This document shows positions 7,291 through 14,789 of a stretch of DNA of 23,314 bases, piece after piece. The translations under genes were made by a program, and so were the position numbers. The notes under the pieces are model-generated. The model was given only the letters and a program-made list of their open reading frames with translations. It had not been told where the DNA came from and did not search any database. The stretch's first letter is position 1; every line of letters starts with the position of its first letter. Source of the stretch: JBNJEM01 sp051745935 (GTDB taxonomy: Bacteria > Planctomycetota > Planctomycetia > Pirellulales > Pirellulaceae); the NCBI GenBank assembly GCA_051745935.1, contig JBNJEM010000043.1:1-23314 (forward strand), written 5' to 3'.

Positions 7291-8456
7291 TCATCCGGCC
7301 GGCTGCCCAGCTCGGCTACGAGTTCTGAATCTCTCTTGTACTCAAATCGAAGGTCCACTTCCGCTTGACCATGCAGGATGGTCTCCAGAGTCCGGGGAAT
7401 ATCCCCCAAGGGTTTGAGATCCGGGTGGCTTAACTGGAACACGGCCCTGATACGCGTGCCCCGGCCCGGTTCCGAGTCCAGATCGACATGCCCACCAGCT
7501 TCGCGAGCCGCCTGGGCCAGCAAAGGCAGTCCGAGCCCGACCCGGCGAGTCGTCCGCGTCGTGTAGAACGGATCAAGCGCCTGGTTCCGCGTCTCCACGT
7601 CCATGCCTCGGCCATCGTCGCTGATTTCCAAGGACAAGACGTCGCGCTGCGTATCTTCGGTGATCGCGATCTCGATCCGCCCCGCCGCGGCGGCGATCGA
7701 ATTCTCCACGATGTCCAGAATATGCAGCGACAGGTCTTCCATAATGGCGCATGCCCTCCGCCCCTCTTCTCCACGAAACGCCCGCGCGATCTCCCCCACA
7801 CTGCCCTCTTGGGCCCAAAACAGCGTGGCCCCTCTTCCGATGTCCTCCAAGCAGTGAGCATCGGACGACGTGACGACCGGAAAGCCTCGCAAGCCGTTTG
7901 AAGCCCCGCCGGGCGAAATTTCCAGAGCGTCAAGCTTCAACCCGTCAGGGATAAACCCGAGCTGACCGATCAGCCCGAAGCTCTCTCGGTCCACGTGTGA
8001 CGCGATCGCCAAGCCGCCGAAATCGTGGATGGCGTCGACCACCTCCTCCAGCGTCAACGCCGTCGCGCCGATGAGCAACCGCGGGTTCACTCGCAGCAGG
8101 CGATCGTGTTGGTCCACGACCGCTTGATGCCCGAATGCCTCCTCGTTATTCTCCCCAGGCAGCCGATCGTACACCAAGGCTTGCATGCCCAGGGCGTCTT
8201 CGATGCGGCTGAAAAGCCCCAAAACATGGACTTCCTCGCGGGAGGTCACTTCGATCCCCGGGATCACGCGAATCGACTCCCGCTCGCCGGCCCGTGTCAC
8301 GGCGGTAACGTTCTCGACCGAATTGTGATCGCAGATGGCAATCATGTCCAAACCGAACATTATGGCCTGTCTTACGATCGCCGTGGGCAACATTTCAAGC
8401 TCCCCACACGGCGAAAGACAGGTATGTATGTGCAAATCTGCCTTAATCTCCCTCAT
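7287..8456 (-). CDS. PHP-domain phosphoesterase fused to HATPase domain
   Basis: Residues 1-235 are a PHP (polymerase/histidinol phosphatase) metal-dependent phosphoesterase domain. Metal ligands are in place: DLHIHT (His9, His11), CDHNS (Asp43, His44), PGIEVTS (Glu69), VHVLG (His77), SHVDR (His154) and SSDAH (Asp199, His201). Residues 240-345 are a GHKL-type ATP-binding domain with N-box DIVENS, G1 box DDGRGMD and G2 box VGLGLPLL. No phosphoacceptor histidine domain is present, so it is more like a Ser/Thr-type or RsbW-like ATPase than a classical sensor kinase. The HATPase part begins with MEDLSLHILD, which looks like the start of a stand-alone protein, so this is a clean gene fusion. The substrate is unknown. 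PHP, HATPase and DRTGG genes recur near [FeFe] hydrogenase operons, which suggests regulation or assembly of the complex. Confidence 0.85.
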   Translation of the reverse strand: MREIKADLHIHTCLSPCGELEMLPTAIVRQAIMFGLDMIAICDHNSVENVTAVTRAGERESIRVIPGIEVTSREEVHVLGLFSRIEDALGMQALVYDRLPGENNEEAFGHQAVVDQHDRLLRVNPRLLIGATALTLEEVVDAIHDFGGLAIASHVDRESFGLIGQLGFIPDGLKLDALEISPGGASNGLRGFPVVTSSDAHCLEDIGRGATLFWAQEGSVGEIARAFRGEEGRRACAIMEDLSLHILDIVENSIAAAAGRIEIAITEDTQRDVLSLEISDDGRGMDVETRNQALDPFYTTRTTRRVGLGLPLLAQAAREAGGHVDLDSEPGRGTRIRAVFQLSHPDLKPLGDIPRTLETILHGQAEVDLRFEYKRDSELVAELGSRPDE

Positions 8457-8525
8457 CGTCGGCGGCTCTTGTATTTGCCCGTCCCGGAACTCCCGTTCCG
8501 AACGGGGGGAAGGGACGTGACCGAC

Positions 8526-8900
8526 TCAGCGGCCGCCCCGCTCCGCCGCGCGTTCGACACCGGCGCCCCGGACTCCGAGTCCATGGAGTCTTCCGACAAG
8601 CTCGAACGCCGGCAGCCGGCTCACCAAGACCGGGATGCCTTCTCTTTCCGCCTTTTGAACAGTATCCTCCTCCGGCTCCCTCCCGCCCACCAGGATGATC
8701 CCGGCCAGTTCCTTCAGGCTCGCCACGGCCACGATGTTTTGATGGATTTGGAGCGTAACCCAGACGTTCCCTTCACGGCTATTGGCGAGCACGTCGCTCA
8801 ACAGGTCGCTGGCGTATCCTCCCGTTATGTTCCTATCCAGTCCCTCGCGGGCCGATCTCGCTTCCAGGCCTAGTGGTTCGACCAGATCAGCCAGTCTCAT
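8526..8900 (-). CDS. DRTGG-domain protein (second copy)
   Basis: This small protein (124 aa from the ATG at 8900) consists of one DRTGG-type domain, a fold found in regulatory regions such as those of phosphotransacetylase and some CBS proteins. Recognisable features are LDRNITGGYASDLLSDV near the N-terminus, VWVTLQIHQNIVAVA in the centre and the LVGGREPEEDTVQKAEREGIPVL segment. I start at MRLADLVEPLGLE because the family usually begins there; an ATG 12 bases upstream (8912) is also possible. It overlaps the end of the CBS-HATPase gene by 14 bases. About 70 bases separate it from the PHP-HATPase gene. The C-terminus (VERAAERGGR) looks like an extension past the domain. It is probably a ligand-sensing or partner-binding protein; the ligand is unknown. 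Confidence 0.8.
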   Translation of the reverse strand: MRLADLVEPLGLEARSAREGLDRNITGGYASDLLSDVLANSREGNVWVTLQIHQNIVAVASLKELAGIILVGGREPEEDTVQKAEREGIPVLVSRLPAFELVGRLHGLGVRGAGVERAAERGGR

Positions 8901-9849
8901 GGTCTTGCTCATCGGTGAAAAACGAGGCGGTCAGGAGCGTTCCCTTCCCGGTCGCCGATTGGATTTCAAACGTATCACTGCTTTTCTGGATGTTGGTCAA
9001 GCCCATCCCGGCCCCGAAGCCAAGTTCCCGCACCCATTCCGGGGCCGTGGAGTAGCCGGGTTGGAGCGCCTTGTGGAGGTCGGCGATGCCCGGCCCGGCG
9101 TCTTCGGCTTGGAGGAAGAGGCGCCTCGGCCGGAGGCGGGCCCGGATGGTACCGCCCTCGGTGAAGACGACTTGGTTCATTTCGGCTTCGTAGCTGGCGA
9201 TCGTCACTCGCCGGACCACGTCCGGTCGGAGGCCGAGTCGCTTGAGTGTCCCTTTCAGCTGGCTTGAACTCTCCCCGGCGTGCTCGAAATCATTTCCCCT
9301 CACCTGGTACTGAAACATGAGCGTCGTGCTCTCCGCCTGGCCGTCCTCGAAAATATGAGTGGCTCGGTAACGATGCCGTTCCTCCTCCTGGTAGTCGACC
9401 TCCAGTTTCTTGAGCAGTCCTTCAATCACGTCTCCTTTCGTGAGGATCCCCACCAACCTGGCGTCATGTCGGGTGGTCACGAGAAGCCTTCCCAATCCGG
9501 TTTGCTCCAACTTGCTGACGGCCAGGACCAGTGGGTCGTCATCGTGGACGGTTTCAAGCCGTCGAGTCATCCTCTGTTCGATGGGGCCGTCCTCGCAGCG
9601 ATCGGCCAACCACTCAATGAAGTCTTCCACGCTGATGACACCCACCAGCTTCGGCCCGTCGACCACCGGAACCCCGGCGATCCGGTTATGGCGCAAGATG
9701 CCTCGCAACTTGCTCATGAGCTCTTTGGGGCCGACGGTGATAACGTCCCGCGTCATCACGTCGCGGACCTTCATCTCATAGATCATCTCCTGAGTCTTCG
9801 TAATCTTCTTTTCCCCGCTCACCGAGGTATCTCTTTCGGTTTCAGCCAT
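8887..9849 (-). CDS. CBS-pair protein with HATPase (RsbW-like) domain
   Basis: This 320-aa protein has two CBS motifs (residues about 28-85, MKVRDVMTRDVITVGPKEL..., and about 92-148, RMTRRLETVHDDDPLVLAV...) that usually bind adenine nucleotides. An anti-sigma-factor-like ATPase domain follows (about 170-312): the N-box region is SYEAEMNQ, the G1 box is EDAGPGIAD and the G2 box is GFGAGMGLTNI. The architecture suggests an energy-charge sensor coupled to an ATP-dependent switch, possibly a Ser/Thr kinase acting on a partner in this operon; neither activity can be proven from sequence. It overlaps the upstream DRTGG gene by 8 bases and the downstream one by about 14, so all three are translated together. 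Confidence 0.87.
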   Translation of the reverse strand: MAETERDTSVSGEKKITKTQEMIYEMKVRDVMTRDVITVGPKELMSKLRGILRHNRIAGVPVVDGPKLVGVISVEDFIEWLADRCEDGPIEQRMTRRLETVHDDDPLVLAVSKLEQTGLGRLLVTTRHDARLVGILTKGDVIEGLLKKLEVDYQEEERHRYRATHIFEDGQAESTTLMFQYQVRGNDFEHAGESSSQLKGTLKRLGLRPDVVRRVTIASYEAEMNQVVFTEGGTIRARLRPRRLFLQAEDAGPGIADLHKALQPGYSTAPEWVRELGFGAGMGLTNIQKSSDTFEIQSATGKGTLLTASFFTDEQDHETG

Positions 9850-10198
9850 GGTACTCGGAACACCCCATCAACCCTTCCCGGTACAGCCGGCCGCAGGCTT
9901 CGAACATGGGCAGCCGGGTCATCAACAGGGGCAAGTTCTGTCGCTCGGCGAGTTCGATGGTTTCCGGCGGCGGCGTCTTGCCCCGCACGAAGCAGATTGC
10001 CACCACGTCGGCCATGTCACTGGTGCGAACAACCTGCGCGTTTGTCAATCCGGTCAACAGCAGCGCCCCGGTCTTCGTGAACGCCAAGACGTCGCTCATC
10101 AAGTCCGACCCGCACCCCATTGCCACGGCGATTTCCTCCAGATTATCCCCCGTGACGACCTCGGCTTCGAGGATGGTTTTGACCTCCTCCAACGTCAT
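9842..10198 (-). CDS. DRTGG-domain protein (first copy)
   Basis: This 118-aa DRTGG-family protein starts at the ATG at 10198 (MTLEEVKTILEAEV...), which matches the usual family start; the frame is open to 10291 but those 31 residues do not resemble the family. Key segments are MGCGSDLMSDVLAF, LLLTGLTNAQVVRTSDMADV and ICFVRGKTPPPETIELAERQNLPLL. It is a paralogue of the protein at 8526-8900 with the same layout but clearly different sequence, so the pair may form a heteromer. It is the first of four regulator-like genes and follows nuoF after about 160 bases, the longest gap inside the operon. Its 3' end overlaps the CBS-HATPase gene by 8 bases. Confidence 0.8.
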   Translation of the reverse strand: MTLEEVKTILEAEVVTGDNLEEIAVAMGCGSDLMSDVLAFTKTGALLLTGLTNAQVVRTSDMADVVAICFVRGKTPPPETIELAERQNLPLLMTRLPMFEACGRLYREGLMGCSEYHG

Positions 10199-10357
10199 CG
10201 CGCCGATCCTACCTGCCATTGATTGAAGTTCCAGGCCGAAAAGCTGGTCCGTGACACGTGGCGGCCCCTCCGTGGCGTCAACCAGTCTCACCAGGTCACT
10301 CGTCCGCGACCGCTCTGGCAGCCGAGCGGCGGCGGTTTTCCGGCTCGCGCTCCATCG

Positions 10358-12172
10358 TCACGCGTTGACCGGAACGGGTTTCCCGCCCGGACACTTCCTC
10401 ACGGCGTCAAACCGGCACGCGTCGTAGCACGCGCCGCACGTAATACATTTTTCCAGCACGATTTCGTGGGGAACGTTCTTCTCGCCCTCGATGGCGTCAC
10501 ACGGGCACGCTTTCCGACACGCGCCACACGCCGTACAGGCCTCCTCGACAATCTCGTAGTGAAAAAGCGCCTTGCACACGCCCGCCGGGCAGCACTTGTC
10601 CCGGACATGGGCCTCGTATTCATCACGGAAATAGCGAAGCGTGCTCAACACCGGATTGGGCGCCGACTGCCCCAATCCGCAGAGCGAGGCGTCCTGAACC
10701 ACCTGCGACAACTCTTCGAGCAAGTCGCAATCCCCTTCTTTCCCCTTGCCCTCGCAGATGTTGGTGAGGATCGCACACATCGCCGCCACGCCCTCCCGGC
10801 AGGGCGTACACTTTCCGCACGACTCGTCGCAAAGGAACTCCAGGAAGTATCTGGCCACGTCGACCATGCAATCATCCTCGTCCATCACGATCAGGCCACC
10901 GGACCCCATCATCGACCCGGCTTCGGCAAGCTTTTCATAATCGACGGGAAGATCCTGCAGGGCGGCTGGTATACAGCCTCCGGAAGGCCCTCCCGTCTGG
11001 ACGGCCTTAAGCGCCTTGTTGCCCATCAACCCGCCACCAATATCAAAGACGATCTCGCGCAACGTGATTCCCATCGGCACTTCGACCAGGCCGGTGTTCT
11101 TCACTTTTCCGACCAACGAGAAGACCTTGGTCCCCTTGCTTTTCTCGGTGCCAATCCCCGAAAACCACTCGGCACCGCGCAGGAGGATCGTCGGCACCGT
11201 CGCCCAGGTTTCAACGTTGTTGATGTTGACCGGCTTGTTGCGCAGCGTGGTCCGCGGCGGCCTCTGACGCGGCTCGGGGGGTCTTCCTTCGATGGCGGCG
11301 ACCAACGCCGTTGTCTCGCCACACACGAACGCGCCCGCGCCGCGGCGAATCTCCACGTCGAAAGAGAACCCGCTGACCAGGATGTCGTCGCCCACAAGCC
11401 CATATTCCCGTGCCTGTTGGATAGCCAGCTCCATGCGCTTCACCGCCAAGGGGTACTCGTTGCGCACGTACACGTACCCCTGGTGGGCGCCGATCGCGTA
11501 GGCACCGATGATCATGCCTTCCAAAACGAGATGCGGGTCGGACTCGATAATGCTCCGATCCATGAAGGCTCCGGGATCGCCCTCATCGGCATTGCATATC
11601 ACGTACTTGGGTTCGCCTTCCGCTTTCCGTCGACTCTCCCACTTCCGTCCAGTGGGAAACCCGGCGCCGCCGCGGCCCCGCAGCCCTGATTTCTTGATTT
11701 CCTCGATCACCTCCTCCGGCCTCATGCCACCGAGCACTTTGGCCAGCGCCGCATAGCCATCCCGGGCGATGGCTTCATCGATTCTCTCCGGGTCGACCAT
11801 GCCGCGGTTTTTCAACGCGATCAATCGTTGCTTGCCGAAGAACCCAATGTCGGCCATCTTGGGGATGGCCTTCTCGTCGCCCGGCGGCGTGAACATCAAT
11901 CGTTCGACGGGGCGTCCCTTGAGGAAGTGTTGCTCGACCAGTTCAGGGATGTCCTTTTCCGCGAGCTTCTGATAGAAAATGTTCTCCGGCGCCACCACCA
12001 TCACGGGTCCCTGAGCGCAGAAGCCGTTGCAACCGGTCGGCACGATCGCGATCTCATCCTGCAGATCATGCGACTTCAATTCTTCTTCCAGGATCTGCCG
12101 GACGCGAAATGCACTGTTGGAAACGCATCCCGTCCCGGTACAGAGCATGAGGTGCATTCGGTAAGACTTCAC
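10358..12172 (-). CDS. NuoF/HndC-like NAD(P)H-oxidising flavoprotein
   Basis: This 604-aa protein is the nucleotide-binding subunit expected to exchange electrons with NAD(H). In order: a thioredoxin-like [2Fe-2S] domain (Cys11, Cys16, Cys48, Cys52), the FMN/NAD-binding core (GRGGAGFPTGRKWE at about 166-179 and CNADEGDPGAFMDR at 193-206), an SLBB-type linker, the NuoF [4Fe-4S] motif CGKCTPC (Cys452, Cys455, Cys458, with Cys498), and two C-terminal ferredoxin motifs (CTACGACRKAC, CITCGACYDAC). This is the long form found in bifurcating [FeFe] hydrogenases (HydB/HndC), not the short complex I form. The start is a GTG with GGGAG 8 bases upstream. It lies 26 bases after the HndB-like gene, as in hndABC operons. 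Confidence 0.94.
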   Translation of the reverse strand: MKSYRMHLMLCTGTGCVSNSAFRVRQILEEELKSHDLQDEIAIVPTGCNGFCAQGPVMVVAPENIFYQKLAEKDIPELVEQHFLKGRPVERLMFTPPGDEKAIPKMADIGFFGKQRLIALKNRGMVDPERIDEAIARDGYAALAKVLGGMRPEEVIEEIKKSGLRGRGGAGFPTGRKWESRRKAEGEPKYVICNADEGDPGAFMDRSIIESDPHLVLEGMIIGAYAIGAHQGYVYVRNEYPLAVKRMELAIQQAREYGLVGDDILVSGFSFDVEIRRGAGAFVCGETTALVAAIEGRPPEPRQRPPRTTLRNKPVNINNVETWATVPTILLRGAEWFSGIGTEKSKGTKVFSLVGKVKNTGLVEVPMGITLREIVFDIGGGLMGNKALKAVQTGGPSGGCIPAALQDLPVDYEKLAEAGSMMGSGGLIVMDEDDCMVDVARYFLEFLCDESCGKCTPCREGVAAMCAILTNICEGKGKEGDCDLLEELSQVVQDASLCGLGQSAPNPVLSTLRYFRDEYEAHVRDKCCPAGVCKALFHYEIVEEACTACGACRKACPCDAIEGEKNVPHEIVLEKCITCGACYDACRFDAVRKCPGGKPVPVNA

Positions 12173-12198
12173 GGTGGCGGCTCCCTTTTTTCACGTGC

Positions 12199-12582
12199 CT
12201 ACCCCATCCGTTCGCTTCCCAGCGCCAGCGCACAGTCCTCGACCACGTTTCCGGCGAGGACGTGCTCTCGAAATATCCTGCTGGCCTTCGCCTCGTCCAG
12301 GTCGACGTACTTGACAGGAGGACGTCCCTCCAGTTCGACCGTCATCATCGGCTCCCGGCTGCAGAGCCCCGCGCAGCCCGACGTGCTCAGCACAATGTCC
12401 TGCTCTTCCCGGGCATCCAACAGATCCATGAGAACCTTCATGATTCCGCGCGATCCGGCCGCGATCCCACACGTCCCCATGTGAACGGTGATCTTCGCCC
12501 GCACGGCACCCTCGCGCAAATTCATCGATTTGGACAACCTCTGGCGGATCTTCGCCAGATCATCCGGGGTCAGCTTTGGCAC
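12199..12582 (-). CDS. HndB-like thioredoxin-fold [2Fe-2S] protein
   Basis: This 127-aa protein matches the small HndB subunit of NADP-reducing hydrogenase: an N-terminal helix rich in Lys/Arg, then HMGTCGIAAGS (Cys38) and STSGCAGLCSREP (Cys70, Cys74), in the order expected for the thioredoxin-like [2Fe-2S] fold. It probably relays electrons or stabilises the NuoE-NuoF pair. The start is a GTG preceded by an excellent ribosome binding site (GGGAGG, 7-base spacing). It lies 12 bases downstream of the HdrA-NuoE fusion gene and 26 bases before nuoF, giving an hndA-hndB-hndC order. Cys117 near the end is not part of a recognisable motif. Confidence 0.88.
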   Translation of the reverse strand: MPKLTPDDLAKIRQRLSKSMNLREGAVRAKITVHMGTCGIAAGSRGIMKVLMDLLDAREEQDIVLSTSGCAGLCSREPMMTVELEGRPPVKYVDLDEAKASRIFREHVLAGNVVEDCALALGSERMG

Positions 12583-12594
12583 GGTGTGTCCTCC

Positions 12595-13899
12595 CTAAGT
12601 CGATTGCCCTGCGGGTTGTTTGGCAAGTTGATCGACGAGTCGGGCCGCTTTGGTCGGCGTCAGATTGCCGTGGAAGGTTTCTCCCACCGTCATCACGGGC
12701 GCTAGCCCGCAGCAGCCGACGCATCGAACCGTCTCAAGCGTGAACTTCCCGTCGGAGGTCGTATCGCCCACCTTGATGCCCAGTTCGCGTTCGAGCCTAT
12801 CCACGATTCTCGGAGCGCCCTTCACGTGGCAGGCCGTTCCCATGCAGACGTTCACCACGTGCTCGCCGCGAGGTTCCAGACTGAAAGACCTGTAAAACGT
12901 CGCAATCCGCAGCACGTGCCCGAGAGGAATGTTTCGGGCTACCGAAATCCTCTTCAACACCGGCGGCGAAAGCCAATTGAGCTCCGCGCTGACATCCTGA
13001 AGGATAGGGACGAGCCACTCCACGCTGTCCTCGTATTTGGCCAGGATCCGGTCAACGACCTCGCGCCGCGCCTCGTCGAGCTCCGGCTCCGTCGTCTCAA
13101 CGGGCTCCAGGTAAGGAACATTGCGAACCAGGCAGCTGTCCACGCACTGACCGCAACCGGTGCATTTGCCCTCGTCGATGTACCGCGCTTTTCGCTTTAC
13201 TTTCACGTCGAAGTTGCCCACGTAGCCGGAAACCTCCTCGATTTCCGAGTAACTCATCAGCTTGATGTTCGGATGTTCGCCGACCTCGACCATTTTGGGG
13301 GTCAAGATGCACGCGGCACAGTCGAGCGTGGGAAACGTTTTGTCGAACTTGGCCATGTGTCCGCCGATGGACGGTTCCCGCTCCACGAGGTAAACCTTCT
13401 TGCCGGAATCGGCGATCCGCAGCGCCGCCTCGATCCCGGCGATGCCCGCGCCGACGACGAGCGTCTCGTCGCGAACCGGCACCTCGCGTTCCTCCAGCGT
13501 TTCGTGCCACCACACGCGCCGAACCGCTCCACGAACCAGCCGCTTCGCCTTCGCGGTGGCCTCGCGGCGGTCCGAGTGAACCCAGGAACAATGCTCGCGG
13601 ATATTCGCCATCTGGAACAGGAAGCGGTTCAACCCGGCGTCCTCGCACGCGTTCCGGAACGTTCTCTCGTGCATCAGCGGCGAACAGGAGGCGACCACCA
13701 CCCGGTTGAGCTGGTGCTCGGCGATGTCCCGCTTGACGATCTCCTGGCCCGGGTCCGAGCACATGTACTTGTACGTCTTGGCGACCTGCACCCCCGAGAG
13801 GCTCCTGGCGTGTTCCGCCACCGCCTCCACATCGACGTTCCGCGCGATGTTCGCCCCGCAATGGCACACGTAGACCCCGATTCGTCGGTCGTCGTTCAT
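12595..13899 (-). CDS. HdrA N-terminal half fused to NuoE-like subunit
   Basis: The ATG at 13899 overlaps the hdrB stop (ATGA) and gives 434 aa; the open frame continues upstream to 14085 but there it reads antisense hdrB sequence. Residues 1-260 are HdrA: the N-terminal cluster region (VCHCGANI, YMCSDPGQ, ASCSPLMHE), the flavin-binding VVGAGIAGIEAAL (G150, G152, G155) with VEREPSIGG, DCAACILTPKM (Cys194, Cys197), and the first ferredoxin motif CTGCGQCVDSC (246-256). Residues about 270-434 are a complete NuoE/HndA domain, with CMGTACHVKGA (Cys352, Cys357) and CVGCCGLAP (Cys393, Cys397) as [2Fe-2S] ligands. The rest of HdrA is in the gene at 5500-7290. The two products would have to associate to rebuild a working HdrA flavin site. 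Confidence 0.92.
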   Translation of the reverse strand: MNDDRRIGVYVCHCGANIARNVDVEAVAEHARSLSGVQVAKTYKYMCSDPGQEIVKRDIAEHQLNRVVVASCSPLMHERTFRNACEDAGLNRFLFQMANIREHCSWVHSDRREATAKAKRLVRGAVRRVWWHETLEEREVPVRDETLVVGAGIAGIEAALRIADSGKKVYLVEREPSIGGHMAKFDKTFPTLDCAACILTPKMVEVGEHPNIKLMSYSEIEEVSGYVGNFDVKVKRKARYIDEGKCTGCGQCVDSCLVRNVPYLEPVETTEPELDEARREVVDRILAKYEDSVEWLVPILQDVSAELNWLSPPVLKRISVARNIPLGHVLRIATFYRSFSLEPRGEHVVNVCMGTACHVKGAPRIVDRLERELGIKVGDTTSDGKFTLETVRCVGCCGLAPVMTVGETFHGNLTPTKAARLVDQLAKQPAGQST

Positions 13900-14789
13900 C
13901 GGTTCCCCACCTTCTCCGTGAGTACCTCTTCCACCGGGGTGAGACTGTCCCGGAGGGCAAGCTTCTTGGGATCGAGGCCAAAGGCACTTCCCATCAACTG
14001 CGTGAAATAAAGCACTGGGATGTGACAATCGGCCCCCACGGCCTCGGTCACTCTCTCCTGATACGCCTCCAAGTTCATTTGACACAGCGGGCAGCAGGTG
14101 GCGACGCAGTCAGCGCCCCGGTCCCTGGCCACCTTGAGTATTTTGCCGGTTAGCGCTCGTCCCGTCTCCGCGTTCGTGGTCATAATCATTCCACCACAAC
14201 ACTTGGTCGCCACGGGAAACGGAACCGCCTCGGCACCCAGCCACCCGATCAGCCGATCCAAGATTCGCGGGTACTCGGCGTGATCGATGTCGTCGAACGG
14301 GCGAGTGAGCTGGCATCCACAATAGCCCGCCACTTTCAGCCCCGACAGGTCGTGCTCCACGTGCGACTTCACTCGCTCCCGGCCCACATCGTTGACCACG
14401 ATGTCCAGGAAATGGCGGACGCGAACGGTGCCACGATAGTCCATGCCGCCGACCTTCAGCGCGCCACGCACCTCCTTGCTCAATTGGCGATCCTCCGACA
14501 TGTACTTGTTGACCTTGCGAAGCACCACGTAGCAGGCGTTGCAGACGGTAGCCAGCTCGAGGCCTTCCTTCTCGGCGATCGCCAAATTGCGCGCCGAAAG
14601 GACAAACGAACGTTTCTCCCGAATTGGCAAGTAGGCCGTGGCCCCGCAACAGTTCCAATCTTCCAACTCTACAAGGCCAAGGCCCAGCGCTTCGGCAACG
14701 CGCCGGGTGGAAATGTCGTAAGCCCGGTTGGTGGCCGTCAGGGAACATCCGGGGAAGTACGAGTAGGCCTGAGAGGTTGCGTCGATCAT
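13896..14789 (-). CDS. hdrB: HdrB-like heterodisulfide reductase subunit
   Basis: HdrB holds the two non-cubane [4Fe-4S] clusters where disulfide or an equivalent substrate is reduced. Both CCG cysteine-rich repeats are present in this 297-aa protein: Cys15, NCCGA (Cys47, Cys48) and CNAC (83, 86) in the first, and YCGC (157, 159), KCCGG (197, 198) and CCPLC (232, 233, 236) in the second. The active-site ligands therefore look intact. In bacteria without coenzyme M/B chemistry the physiological substrate is usually unknown. It overlaps hdrC and the HdrA-NuoE gene by 4 bases on each side (ATGA), so the three are translationally coupled. Confidence 0.93.
   Translation of the reverse strand: MIDATSQAYSYFPGCSLTATNRAYDISTRRVAEALGLGLVELEDWNCCGATAYLPIREKRSFVLSARNLAIAEKEGLELATVCNACYVVLRKVNKYMSEDRQLSKEVRGALKVGGMDYRGTVRVRHFLDIVVNDVGRERVKSHVEHDLSGLKVAGYCGCQLTRPFDDIDHAEYPRILDRLIGWLGAEAVPFPVATKCCGGMIMTTNAETGRALTGKILKVARDRGADCVATCCPLCQMNLEAYQERVTEAVGADCHIPVLYFTQLMGSAFGLDPKKLALRDSLTPVEEVLTEKVGNR

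Noticed and set aside
10223..11689. About 490-codon + strand open frame
   Set aside because: Antisense to the NuoF-like gene; composition is of the His/Arg-rich kind typical of shadow frames.
12826..14010. About 390-codon + strand open frame
   Set aside because: Antisense to the HdrA-NuoE fusion, which has clear flavin and iron-sulfur motifs.
13900..14085. Longer N-terminus for the HdrA-NuoE protein
   Set aside because: These 62 codons overlap the end of hdrB and do not resemble HdrA; the ATG at 13899 forms an ATGA overlap and starts with the usual HdrA N-terminus.
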